Below, piece after piece: positions 1 through 8,291 of a stretch of 64,000 nt of DNA. The stretch is from Chloroflexota bacterium (lineage in GTDB: Bacteria; Chloroflexota; Anaerolineae; UBA4142). A program made the position numbers and the translations under genes. Every line of letters starts with the position of its first letter. Position 1 is the first letter of the stretch. The stretch lies in NCBI GenBank assembly GCA_016219275.1, contig JACRBM010000071.1, positions 1 through 64,000 on the forward strand. Direction: 5' to 3'. The notes beneath the pieces were generated by a model. The model was not told the DNA's origin and did not search any database. It saw only the letters and a list, made by a program, of their open reading frames with translations.

Positions 1-102
1 CGAGTCCTAAAAATGCGGCTTCCCGTTGTGGGCGTGATTGCTGACGAGACATTGCTTGACTCCTGGCGCAAGATTCACACGCACCTGCAGTTTATTCAAT
101 AG
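1..102 (+). CDS. Possible C-terminal end of a gene entering from the left
   Basis: Frame 1 is open from the window edge to a TAG at 100-102 and encodes 33 residues ending in HTHLQFIQ. An ATG at 13 could also start a 29-residue peptide. The stretch is too short to assign to a family and may be chance. From 103 to 157 I see no gene or regulatory site. Confidence 0.3.
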   Translation, partial: RVLKMRLPVVGVIADETLLDSWRKIHTHLQFIQ

Positions 103-157
103 ATGGTTCTACGCAAGCCCCGACACTTTTGCGGTATACTCGATTTGAAATTCGCGC

Positions 158-205
158 TTGACAAACCCCTGCGCTTGGTGTAGAATAATACTGAATGTGT
201 ATTCA
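158..205 (+). promoter_or_regulatory. Promoter and likely TetR operator of the efflux operon
   Basis: TTGACA (158-163) and TAGAAT (181-186) are separated by exactly 17 bp, giving a strong sigma-70-like promoter. A palindrome with arms TGAAT and ATTCA around a 4-base centre (192-205) sits where transcription should start. An operator at this place would let the TetR-type product of the first gene block its own operon. Operator function is inferred from position. Confidence 0.75.
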
Positions 206-239
206 TTCAAAGTGAGCAGATATTCATGGAAAACCAACC

Positions 240-899
240 ATGTCTCGTTTAACTCCAAACGCGCGCCGCGCGCTCGTGGAAGAGCGCAAGGCGCAAATCC
301 TCGCCGCCGCCGTCAAGGTGTTCTCCGCCAAGGGTTTTGAGCGCGCCCGGATTGCCGACATCGCGCGCCAAGCCGGCGTCGCCGAGGGATCGATCTACAA
401 CTATTTCAAAAACAAGGGCGACCTGCTCGTCAGCATTCCGCGCCACGCGATCGAGCCGGCGGTGACGACCGTGCGCGCCCAAGCCGCTCCGCAACTCGAC
501 ACTGACGCGTCGCCAGAGCAAATCCTCACCGACGGCGCGCAGACCTTGGTCGCGACGATTCGCCAAAACGCGCACATCTTTCGCATTCTCGTTACGGCAT
601 TGCCGAGCATGAACCAGGCAACCCGGCAGAGCTATCTCGAGCAAGTGGTCTTGTATGGCACCAGCTTGATCGAAGGTATTTTCCGGGAACAGATCAAGCA
701 AGGAAGGTTTCGGCGCGACCTGGACCCGGCGGTGGCGGCGCGCGGGTTCATCGGCATGTTTTTTCCCTTTGTGATGTTGCGCGATATTTTGCAAGTGGAT
801 GTTGATCCAGCATGGGATTATGACCAGGTGATTCCCGAACTCGTCACCTTGTTCTTGCGCGGCGCGCTGGCCGACCCGCGCGAAAGGAAAGCGCGATGA
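240..899 (+). CDS. TetR/AcrR-family transcriptional regulator (CecR-like position)
   Basis: The product has 219 residues. Its N-terminal helix-turn-helix spans about residues 10-57, with the typical run GVAEGSIYNYFKNKGDLL, followed by an all-helical ligand-binding and dimerisation domain. TetR proteins repress neighbouring genes until a small ligand binds. The gene heads an ABC exporter operon and overlaps the permease gene by four bases (ATGA), so it probably represses the whole unit, including itself, through the palindrome at 192-205. E. coli CecR (YbiH) holds the same place before ybhGFSR. The ligand cannot be predicted. Confidence 0.93.
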   Translation: MSRLTPNARRALVEERKAQILAAAVKVFSAKGFERARIADIARQAGVAEGSIYNYFKNKGDLLVSIPRHAIEPAVTTVRAQAAPQLDTDASPEQILTDGAQTLVATIRQNAHIFRILVTALPSMNQATRQSYLEQVVLYGTSLIEGIFREQIKQGRFRRDLDPAVAARGFIGMFFPFVMLRDILQVDVDPAWDYDQVIPELVTLFLRGALADPRERKAR

Positions 900-2017
900 A
901 TAGCCGTCTCCTCTCGATCATGCGTAAAGAGGTCATCCACATCTTGCGCGACCGGCGCACGCTCGCAATCATGTTCATCATTCCGATCATCCAACTCGTT
1001 TTGCTGGGGTACGCCGCGACGACCGACATTCGCCGCTTGAACACCGTCGTCCTGGACGCGGATCGCACTCAGCAAAGTCGTCAATTGATCGAAGCGTATC
1101 GCGCCTCCGATTATTTTCTCATCACGCAGTACGCGCAAAACGAGTCACAGATCGCCGAATGGCTGGATAACGGTCAGGCGCGCGCCGGCATCATCATTCC
1201 CGCCGGGTACGGCGACAAGTTGGCGAAAGGGCAACTTGCCGAAGTCGCGTTTCTGATTGACGGTTCGGATCCGAGCGTCGCCTCCACCGCATTTGCGGCG
1301 TCGCAATCGGTCGGGCAAGCGCAAAGCGTCAAGGTGATGCAACAACGGTTGGGCATTGACGTGACGCGGCTTGGCGGCATCGAGGTGCGCCCGCGCGTGT
1401 GGTACAATCCGGAATTAAAATCCGCAAACTATATGATTCCCGCGGTGATGGGCATGATTTTGCAATTCCTCACCATGCTGTTCACCGCGCTGGCGATTGT
1501 GCGCGAACGCGAGCAAGGCACAATTGAGCAACTCGTCGTCACGCCGATCAAATCCTGGGAACTAGTCATCGGCAAAGTCATTCCGTACGTCGGCATCGCG
1601 TTTTTCGATCTGCTCGAAGTGTTGGTGCTGGGAGTCATTTTGTTCGGCGTGCCGATTCGCGGAAGTATTCCGCTGCTCCTCGGCTTGTCGTTGTTGTTTC
1701 TGCTCACGACGCTCGGCATGGGCTTGTTCGTATCGTCCGTCGCGCGCAGTCAACAGGAGGCGATGTTCCTCGCGTTCCTCACGATGTTGCCAAGCATCTT
1801 TCTTGCCGGCTTTTTCTTTCCACTCGAGGCGATGCCTGGTTGGTTGCAAGCCATCAGTTATGCCGTGCCGCTCCGCTACATGCTCGTGATTCTCCGCAGC
1901 ATCATCTTGAAAGGCGCCGGCATCGGTTCGTTTGAAGAGCCAGTCATCGCGCTCGTGATTCTTGGTCCTCTGATTCTGATCGGCGCGTCATTGCGTTTTC
2001 GCAAGTCGCTTGAATAA
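896..2017 (+). CDS. ABC-2 type transporter permease (YbhS/YbhR-like)
   Basis: This 373-residue protein has one membrane segment near residues 24-42, then a large extracytoplasmic domain to about 180, then five clustered membrane segments. That is the standard topology of ABC-2 export permeases. The cytoplasmic run REREQGTIEQLVVTPIKSWE, after the second membrane segment, is characteristic of the family. It should form the membrane channel driven by the ATPases encoded downstream. E. coli YbhGFSR has two permeases, YbhS and YbhR; only one is present here, so a homodimer is the simplest model. The gene overlaps the regulator by four bases and the next ATPase starts three bases after its end. Confidence 0.93.
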   Translation: MNSRLLSIMRKEVIHILRDRRTLAIMFIIPIIQLVLLGYAATTDIRRLNTVVLDADRTQQSRQLIEAYRASDYFLITQYAQNESQIAEWLDNGQARAGIIIPAGYGDKLAKGQLAEVAFLIDGSDPSVASTAFAASQSVGQAQSVKVMQQRLGIDVTRLGGIEVRPRVWYNPELKSANYMIPAVMGMILQFLTMLFTALAIVREREQGTIEQLVVTPIKSWELVIGKVIPYVGIAFFDLLEVLVLGVILFGVPIRGSIPLLLGLSLLFLLTTLGMGLFVSSVARSQQEAMFLAFLTMLPSIFLAGFFFPLEAMPGWLQAISYAVPLRYMLVILRSIILKGAGIGSFEEPVIALVILGPLILIGASLRFRKSLE

Positions 2018-2019
2018 AC

Positions 2020-2952
2020 ATGATTTCACTTAACCACCTCACCAAGCAATTCGCCGAAACTGTCGCGGTCAAAAATCTTTCGTTCGACGTGAACGCCGGC
2101 GAAATTTTCGGCTTGATCGGTCCCGATGGCGCGGGCAAGACGACGACACTGCGCGTCATCGCGACCGCGATGAATCCCACGTCCGGCGCGGTCACCGTGG
2201 ATGGACGCGACACGGTGCGCGACGCCGAAGCCGCGAAGCAGGTGATCGGTTACATGCCGCAGCGGTTCGCGCTCTATCCCGATTTAACCGTCCTCGAGAA
2301 TTTGAATTTCTTTGCCGATTTATTCGGCGCGTCGCGCGACGAACGTCTCGCGCTCATCGCCCGCTTGTTGGGTTTCGCGCGGCTCACCGAATTTCAGACG
2401 CGCCTCGCGCGCAACTTGTCCGGCGGGATGCAGAAAAAACTCGCGCTCGCCGCGTCGCTGATGCATCGTCCGCGCGTCTTGTTGCTCGACGAGCCGACAA
2501 CCGGTGTAGACCCGATCAGTCGCCGCGAGTTTTGGGATTTGTTGAGCGAGGTGCATTTGCAAGGTGTGACGATCATCATCGCGACGCCGTACTTGGACGA
2601 AGCGGAACGGTGCACGCGCGTCGGCTTGATGTATCGCGGCGAAATGATCGCGTGCGATACCCCAAGCGCGATTCGCGAACATCTCGGCGCGGTCGCCCTC
2701 GAAGCGCAATCGTCCCAGGCGAAACTCGCGCGGCGCGCCATCGAAACCGGCGCAGGTGTGTTGAGCGTTTCGACGCACGGCGATTCGCTGCGCGTGCTGG
2801 TTGATCGCGCGGAACGTGAAGCGGAACTGCGCGAGGTTTGGAACACGCATGGCATCGCGATAGATCATGTGCGCGTCGTCAAGCCGCGTCTCGAAGATGC
2901 GTTCGTGTTGATGACGACCCAGCGCGAACGCAAACCCGAGGGGGCGCCGTGA
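2020..2952 (+). CDS. ABC transporter ATP-binding protein, N-half-of-YbhF type
   Basis: The 310-residue product has a single nucleotide-binding domain: Walker A GPDGAGKT (about 34-41), Q-loop YMPQRF, signature LSGGMQ (about 134), and Walker B LLLDEP followed by a D-loop. The H-loop histidine is replaced by proline in IIIATPYLDEAE (about 189). The variant Walker A (DGAGKT) also fits the first of the two ATPase domains of YbhF-like proteins. The loss of the switch histidine suggests a weak or non-hydrolysing site that pairs with the complete ATPase encoded at 3463. The stop overlaps the GTG start of the next gene. Confidence 0.92.
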   Translation: MISLNHLTKQFAETVAVKNLSFDVNAGEIFGLIGPDGAGKTTTLRVIATAMNPTSGAVTVDGRDTVRDAEAAKQVIGYMPQRFALYPDLTVLENLNFFADLFGASRDERLALIARLLGFARLTEFQTRLARNLSGGMQKKLALAASLMHRPRVLLLDEPTTGVDPISRREFWDLLSEVHLQGVTIIIATPYLDEAERCTRVGLMYRGEMIACDTPSAIREHLGAVALEAQSSQAKLARRAIETGAGVLSVSTHGDSLRVLVDRAEREAELREVWNTHGIAIDHVRVVKPRLEDAFVLMTTQRERKPEGAP

Positions 2953-3470
2953 CAATCGCGCGGCATGTGTTCGCGATCCTGATGTTGCCGTTTATCGTGA
3001 CCGTCGTCATTCCATCGCTCGTCATTTGCTCGAATGGCGCGGTCAATATCGGTTGGTCGTTGACGCCGCCGCTGAATTTCGCGCCGCCGTTGCTCGGAAT
3101 CGGTTTGATCGGCGCGGGCTTGACTTTAATCGTCAAAACGATTTCGTTGTTCGCGAACGTTGGGCGGGGCACGCTCGCGCCGTGGGACCCGCCGCAAAAA
3201 CTGGTGGTGCGCGGCATCTATCGGCAGACGCGCAACCCGATGATCACCGGGGTCTTGGGCGTTTTGCTCGGCGAAGCGATGTGCTTGGGTGTCCTGGGTT
3301 TGTTCGTCTGGTTCGCGGTTTTTCTGCTGATGAATCTCGTTTACATTGCACTGATTGAAGAACCTGGGTTGCAACAGCGTTTCGGCGACGCGTATGCGGA
3401 GTATCAACGCAACGTGCCGCGGTGGATTCCGCGCCGCGAACCCTGGGAACCAAGGTCTGACGATGAATGA
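2949..3470 (+). CDS. Isoprenylcysteine methyltransferase/NnrU-like membrane protein
   Basis: The product has 173 residues with about four membrane segments. The C-terminal half carries the ICMT/PEMT pattern: RGIYRQTRNPMITGVL, then an EEPGLQQRFGDAYAEYQRNV region that in relatives helps bind S-adenosylmethionine. I chose the GTG at 2949 because it overlaps the previous stop (GTGA) and yields a normal family length. The gene ends by overlapping the next ATPase start (ATGAATGA). Family members methylate lipids or thiol groups, but many bacterial ones have no known substrate. Its position between two ATPase genes of one exporter is unusual. Confidence 0.85.
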   Translation: MTIARHVFAILMLPFIVTVVIPSLVICSNGAVNIGWSLTPPLNFAPPLLGIGLIGAGLTLIVKTISLFANVGRGTLAPWDPPQKLVVRGIYRQTRNPMITGVLGVLLGEAMCLGVLGLFVWFAVFLLMNLVYIALIEEPGLQQRFGDAYAEYQRNVPRWIPRREPWEPRSDDE

Positions 3471-4413
3471 CGTTTCACTCTTTGTCGAAAACCTGCGTAA
3501 GCATTTCGACAGTTTCAAAGCCGTAGACGGCATTTCGTTCGCCGTGCACCGTGGCGAGATTTTCGGCTTGCTCGGTCCGAACGGCGCGGGCAAGACGACG
3601 ACGATTCGCATGTTGCTTGGTTTGCTCGCGCCAACCTCGGGCAAAGGCGCGGTGCTGGGATTCGACATCGTGCGCCAAGCCGAAGAGGTGCGCCAGCGCG
3701 TCGGCTACGTCTCGCAGAAATTCGCGCTCTATGCCGACCTCACCGTCGCGGAGAATTTCGATTTCTACGCGGGCGTCTACGGACTCAAGCGCGAGTTGAT
3801 CGCCGCGCGACGCCGCGAGGTGCTGCCGCTCGTCGGCTTGGAGAACGAACCCCACACGCGCGTTACCGCGCTCGCCGGCGGCTCGCGCCAACGGCTCGCG
3901 CTCGCGTGCGCGCTCGCGCATCAACCGGAATTCTTGTTTCTCGATGAGCCGACCGCCGGCGTGGATCCGGTCTCGCGGCGCACGCTGTGGGATTTGGTGT
4001 ACGATCTCGCCGAACGCGGCACGACCATTCTCGTGACGACGCATTACATGGACGAAGCGGAAAACTGCAATCGGCTCGCGTTTATTTATCAGGGCAAACT
4101 CGTCGCGGAAGGCACGCCGTACGAAATGAAATCGGCGCAAATGATCGGCGAGGTACTCGAAATCGAATGCGACCGGCTCGACGTGGCGCTGACGACGTTG
4201 CGCGACGCGAATTTGTTCGACGAGGTTGCGCTCTACGGATCGTTGATCCACGCGATTGGCGCGGACGCGCGCGCGAAAATTTCAACCGTGCGCGATTTGT
4301 TAATGACGCAAAGCATCGCAGTAAAAAATATCGAGTTCATTTTGCCGTCACTCGAAGACGTGTTCATCGCGCGTCTGCGTCACGCGAGCAACCATCTCAA
4401 ACGCGACGCGTGA
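3463..4413 (+). CDS. ABC transporter ATP-binding protein, C-half-of-YbhF type
   Basis: The 316-residue product is a complete nucleotide-binding domain: Walker A GPNGAGKTT (about 39-47), a Q-loop in GYVSQKFALY, signature LAGGSRQRLA (alanine replaces serine), Walker B FLFLDEP, and a normal switch histidine in VTTHYMDEAE (about 193). The ATG at 3463 was preferred over an upstream in-frame codon because it overlaps the preceding stop. It resembles the second ATPase domain of YbhF. The two separate ATPases of this operon probably form an asymmetric heterodimer under the permease encoded at 896. Confidence 0.93.
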   Translation: MNDVSLFVENLRKHFDSFKAVDGISFAVHRGEIFGLLGPNGAGKTTTIRMLLGLLAPTSGKGAVLGFDIVRQAEEVRQRVGYVSQKFALYADLTVAENFDFYAGVYGLKRELIAARRREVLPLVGLENEPHTRVTALAGGSRQRLALACALAHQPEFLFLDEPTAGVDPVSRRTLWDLVYDLAERGTTILVTTHYMDEAENCNRLAFIYQGKLVAEGTPYEMKSAQMIGEVLEIECDRLDVALTTLRDANLFDEVALYGSLIHAIGADARAKISTVRDLLMTQSIAVKNIEFILPSLEDVFIARLRHASNHLKRDA

Positions 4414-4450
4414 CCACGGTCTCACTGTCCCACTTTATCCGGAGGTTAGC

Positions 4451-5692
4451 ATGGAACATCGCAAACGAATTATTCCGATTATCGTCCTCCTCGCGTTGCT
4501 GGCGGGTGGATACTATTTGTATTCGAACACCATCGGCAAAGCGAGCGTGAATGCGAGCACCGCATCTGGTTTTATCGAAGGCGAAGAAGTGATCATCTCG
4601 GCGGAGATCGGCGGGCGCGTACACGCGATGCTCGTCGAAGAAGGCGACGCGGTCACTGCCGGCAACGAACTGGTGCGTCTGGATCGCGCGTTGCTCGACG
4701 CGCAAATCGCGCAAGCGCAAGCCGCGGTAGACACCGCGCGCGCGCAACTCGCGCAGGTGCAAGCCGGCGCGCGCACCGAAGATGTTCGCCAAGCCGATGC
4801 CGCGCTTGCGCAAGCGGTTGCCGCGCGTGAAGGTGCGAAACGCGCGTGGAGTAACACGCAAGCCGTGCGCGCGAATCCGCAAGAACTCGATGTGCGAATC
4901 GCGGCAGCGGAAGCGCAGTTAAAAGCGACAAAGGCGCAACTCGAAGCCGCGACGGCAAACGCGATTTCGGCGCGGACGCGCGTGGACGGCGCGGGCGGGG
5001 TTGACCAGGTCCGCATCGAAGGCAAGGTGTTGGTGAATAATTGGTGGGCGGCGGAGGCGACCGTGCTCGCCGCGCAAGCGAATGTTGAAGGCGCGGAAAA
5101 AGGATTGCAGATTTTGCAAGACATGCGCGCGCATCCGTTGACGCTCGATACACAAGTGGATGCGGCAAAGGCGCAGTACGATACGGCGGCGGCGGCGGTG
5201 GATGTTGCGCAAGCGCGGCTCGACGCGGTCAAAGCCGGCGCGACGAAAGAACAAATCGCGGTGGCGGAAGCCGGCGTCAAGCAGGCGCAAGCCGCGCTGA
5301 ATCTGCTCCAAGTGCAAGCCGGCAAGATGATACTGACAAGTCCGGTCAATGGCATCGTCGCGCGGCGCGTGGCGCATCTCGGCGAAACGGTGACGCCGAA
5401 CGCGACCTTGCTCACCGTGACAAATCTCGAATCGGTCAAACTGACGATCTACGTGCCGGAGACGCAAATCGGCAATGTTAAAATCGGCGATCAAGTCGCG
5501 GTCAAGGTGGATTCGTTCCCGAATAAAACCTTCACTGGCAAAGTGGTGTTCATCGCGACGCAAGCCGAGTTCACGCCGCGCAACGTGCAGAGTCAGACCG
5601 AACGCGTGAACACGGTGTTCGCCGTGCGCGTGCAAATTCCGAACCCCAATCAGGAACTCAAGCCGGGCATGCCCGCAGACGCAGTGCGCTGA
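4451..5692 (+). CDS. HlyD-family periplasmic adaptor (YbhG-like)
   Basis: This 413-residue membrane-fusion protein has an N-terminal membrane anchor (about 8-25) and a split biotinyl-lipoyl domain: first half ISAEIGGRVHAMLVEEGDAV, second half TSPVNGIVARRVAHLGETV. Between them lies a long alanine/glutamine-rich coiled-coil hairpin (about 90-280). A beta-barrel with the YbhG-like run AEFTPRNVQ follows. It should extend the ABC exporter across the cell envelope. A ribosome-binding site GGAGG lies just upstream of the ATG. It is the last gene of the operon; a long hairpin follows at 5718-5759. Confidence 0.93.
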   Translation: MEHRKRIIPIIVLLALLAGGYYLYSNTIGKASVNASTASGFIEGEEVIISAEIGGRVHAMLVEEGDAVTAGNELVRLDRALLDAQIAQAQAAVDTARAQLAQVQAGARTEDVRQADAALAQAVAAREGAKRAWSNTQAVRANPQELDVRIAAAEAQLKATKAQLEAATANAISARTRVDGAGGVDQVRIEGKVLVNNWWAAEATVLAAQANVEGAEKGLQILQDMRAHPLTLDTQVDAAKAQYDTAAAAVDVAQARLDAVKAGATKEQIAVAEAGVKQAQAALNLLQVQAGKMILTSPVNGIVARRVAHLGETVTPNATLLTVTNLESVKLTIYVPETQIGNVKIGDQVAVKVDSFPNKTFTGKVVFIATQAEFTPRNVQSQTERVNTVFAVRVQIPNPNQELKPGMPADAVR

Positions 5693-5717
5693 AAACAAAA
5701 ACCTTGCGGAGGCGTGA

Positions 5718-5759
5718 CAGAAACCAGGTTTCCGCCTTCGGCGAGAAACCTGGTTTCTG
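5718..5759. repeat. Perfect 15-bp hairpin repeat
   Basis: Arms CAGAAACCAGGTTTC (5718-5732) and GAAACCTGGTTTCTG (5745-5759) pair perfectly, with a smaller CGCC/GGCG stem inside. There is no T-run, so it is not a classical terminator. A related hairpin lies at 22772-22810. Confidence 0.85.
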
Positions 5760-5778
5760 GTTTGCCGGCAAATCATAA

Positions 5779-5807
5779 TTTACAATCTGCGTGGCACAGT
5801 GTATAAT
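5779..5807 (+). promoter_or_regulatory. Promoter for the PP2C/NHL gene, predicting a leaderless transcript
   Basis: TTTACA (5779-5784) and a consensus TATAAT (5802-5807) are 17 bp apart. The expected start point, 6-8 bases downstream, coincides with the in-frame GTG at 5815. The ATG at 5806 overlaps the -10 box and would lie upstream of the transcript. Confidence 0.75.
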
Positions 5808-5814
5808 GTCGCGC

Positions 5815-8184
5815 GTGACAGAAGACATTGCAATCGCGCAACTCGCCATCGCGGATGGCGGATGGCAAGAATCGCCGGATCAAATCGCCCAGTTCGATGA
5901 AGTGGCGCTGTTCGGCACGCGCACGGGGCGCGGACGCATGTTCGCCGTCGCGCAAGTCGAAGGCGAGACCGAGGGGCGCGACGAAATCGCACGCGAGTTG
6001 ATCGAAGCCGCGCGACGCGAATATGGTGCGAGTCGCGGCAGTATCATGCTCGCGTTGCGGCAAGCGGTGCGCGTGGCGAACGACACGCTCTACAATCTCA
6101 ACGCGAATCTAGCGCCCGACGCGCGGCGCATCGCCGGGATGACCATCGCGATCTTGCGCGAGCATGAAATTTTTATCGCGCAAGCCGGTCCGGGATTGGC
6201 GTGCGTCCAACGCGTCCGGCAATTTCGCCGTTACCCGGACGGATCGCCCTGGTTCGAAGCGGATGATGCCAAGTTGGGCGAGTGGCTCGCCGCGCGCAAT
6301 TTTCCGACGCCGGGTTCCGCGCCGCTCGGCTTTCGTCGCGAGTATATGGCAGACACGTTTCGCGTCGCGTTGCAACCCGGGGACGGCATCATCCTCTCGA
6401 CGCGCACGCTCGCCTATTTGCTCTCGAACGACGAAGTGCTCGACACACTCGCCGAGCATCATCCGGACGAAATCGTTTCGAGTCTCGAAGACCTTGCCGG
6501 CGCGGCAGACTTGGCGGTGATCGTCATTCGTCTGCCCGGCGAAAATCTCAATCCGCTGCCGTTGCATCCGCCGACCGACGAAGAGCCGAGCGAGACTGAA
6601 GCGCCGGAACCGGAATTGGCGATCCCGGCATTGGATTCGTTGGATATACCCACCGCGCTCGAAGCCTCAACTTTGTCCGAACTTGAACCGGTGCCGGAAC
6701 CGGCGCCGGCGCCGGAACCCGTTCCACCGCCTCGCGAAGAAACTCCCGCGCGCGAACCGATCGCGCGTCCGCCGCGTCCGCCGCTCGATCTTGCGCCCGC
6801 GCGCAACGCAATGTTGCGCGGCGGCGCCACCTTCACTGCTGTGCTCGCCGCGATTTTCACGCGCGTGAATTGGCAAGGCATTGGCGCGGGAATTGATCGC
6901 GCGATCACAATCTTCTTGCGCGGCATCGTGCAATTCCTGATTTTGTTTTTTGGGCGCGTCTCGCCGGGCGAACCCAAACCCGGCGCGGGACGCGGCGCGG
7001 CAACCGGCGCGTCGCCGCAACCGGCGTGGCAAGTCGCCGCGCTCGTGCTGCCGCTCCTCGTGATCGGATTCGGCGGTTGGACGTGGGCATCGTATCGCGC
7101 GACTCAGGTTCGTTTGCAGAACGAGCAAATCGCATCCTGGGTCAAAGACGCGGCGAAGGCGTTCGAAAATGGGCGCGTGCTGACCCGCACGGATCGCGTC
7201 GCCGCGCGCGAGCAATTCCTCGGCGCGCTCAAACTCACCGATCAAGTCAAGGCGCTCAACGCGAGCCATCCGGAGGCGCGCAAAATCGCGAACGATACGC
7301 AAGACGAACTCGATAAATTGAACGGCGTCCAGGTCTTGTTTCCGGTTTCGTTCGCGACGTTCGCCGAACCGAAAGCGAATGTGACGCGCGTGCTCACACG
7401 CTCACCCGATGTGTTCATTTTGGATCGCGGCTTGCAGCGCGTTTATCGGTACACGTTCAACGACACCGGCGTTACGCTCACGCCCGTCGCGCCGGATGGC
7501 ATCATCCTCAAAGCCGGCGATAAGGTGGATAGTCGCACAATTGGCGAGATGGTGGACATGACATTGATTGACGCGGGGCGATTGGTGGTGATTGATCGCG
7601 GCGGCGCGTTCTTGCAGTACGATCCCGCGCGTTCGCAGTGGAGTTCGCGCACGGCGACGGACGCGACGCAATGGAAGAACGTGACCCTGGTCGGTAGTTT
7701 CAGCGGCAACTTGTATTTGGCGGACGCGGGGCGCAATCAAATTATGAAGTACACCGCGGCGACGGAAGGTGTGTGGACTGCCGCGACGACGTACTTTGCC
7801 ACGGATGTGCGCGCGGATTTGACGAATGTCGCCGATATGGTGCTCGACGAAAATGTTTATCTGTTGCGCGGGAACGGCGAAATTTTTCGGTACACCTCCG
7901 GCAAGCCGAACGATTTGCGCTTGCGCGAGTTGGAAGTGCCGTTCAAAAATCCGGTCGCGATTGTCACCGGCGCGAGCATGAATGGATTGTACATCGCGGA
8001 TGCGGGCAATCAACGCATCGTGCAGATTGATAAAGGCAACGGTCGGTTCGTGCGTCAGTTCAAACCGAGCAATCAGGTACGCGAGACATTTGCGTCGCTC
8101 AGAACGTTGACGGCGGACGAAGCGAATCGGCGTTTCATTTTCATCAACGGCAATCAAGCGTACTTTGCCGCCATTCCCCAGTGA
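5815..8184 (+). CDS. Degenerate PP2C-like domain, membrane segments and NHL-type propeller
   Basis: From the GTG at 5815 the product has 789 residues. Residues 1 to about 245 resemble a PP2C-type phosphatase fold (GMTIAILREHEIFIAQAGP, then a PGDGIILSTRTLAYLLS strand), but the aspartates that bind metal in active PP2C enzymes are not visible. A Pro/Glu-rich linker (about 250-330) leads to hydrophobic segments near 340-380 and a clear membrane span at about 405-425. The C-terminal part has NHL-like blades, for example LYLADAGRNQIMKY and LYIADAGNQRIVQI. A cytoplasmic pseudo-phosphatase coupled to an outside propeller is plausible. Catalytic activity is doubtful and the biological role is unknown. 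Confidence 0.75.
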   Translation: MTEDIAIAQLAIADGGWQESPDQIAQFDEVALFGTRTGRGRMFAVAQVEGETEGRDEIARELIEAARREYGASRGSIMLALRQAVRVANDTLYNLNANLAPDARRIAGMTIAILREHEIFIAQAGPGLACVQRVRQFRRYPDGSPWFEADDAKLGEWLAARNFPTPGSAPLGFRREYMADTFRVALQPGDGIILSTRTLAYLLSNDEVLDTLAEHHPDEIVSSLEDLAGAADLAVIVIRLPGENLNPLPLHPPTDEEPSETEAPEPELAIPALDSLDIPTALEASTLSELEPVPEPAPAPEPVPPPREETPAREPIARPPRPPLDLAPARNAMLRGGATFTAVLAAIFTRVNWQGIGAGIDRAITIFLRGIVQFLILFFGRVSPGEPKPGAGRGAATGASPQPAWQVAALVLPLLVIGFGGWTWASYRATQVRLQNEQIASWVKDAAKAFENGRVLTRTDRVAAREQFLGALKLTDQVKALNASHPEARKIANDTQDELDKLNGVQVLFPVSFATFAEPKANVTRVLTRSPDVFILDRGLQRVYRYTFNDTGVTLTPVAPDGIILKAGDKVDSRTIGEMVDMTLIDAGRLVVIDRGGAFLQYDPARSQWSSRTATDATQWKNVTLVGSFSGNLYLADAGRNQIMKYTAATEGVWTAATTYFATDVRADLTNVADMVLDENVYLLRGNGEIFRYTSGKPNDLRLRELEVPFKNPVAIVTGASMNGLYIADAGNQRIVQIDKGNGRFVRQFKPSNQVRETFASLRTLTADEANRRFIFINGNQAYFAAIPQ

Positions 8185-8291
8185 GTTTGGAATTTTGGAA
8201 TTTTGGATTTTCGATTTTCGATTTTCGATTTGGATTTGGCGTATAGATGCTCGGAAATTGAAAATCGAAAATTAGAAATCGAAAATCGAAA
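8185..8291. repeat. Heptamer tandem repeat forming an inverted repeat
   Basis: Direct TTTTCGA heptamers (8207-8230 region) are followed by their complement (GAAAATC units) up to the ATG of tsaD. The AT-rich tract contrasts with the GC-rich surroundings and resembles short tandemly repeated repetitive DNA known from cyanobacteria. Confidence 0.85.
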
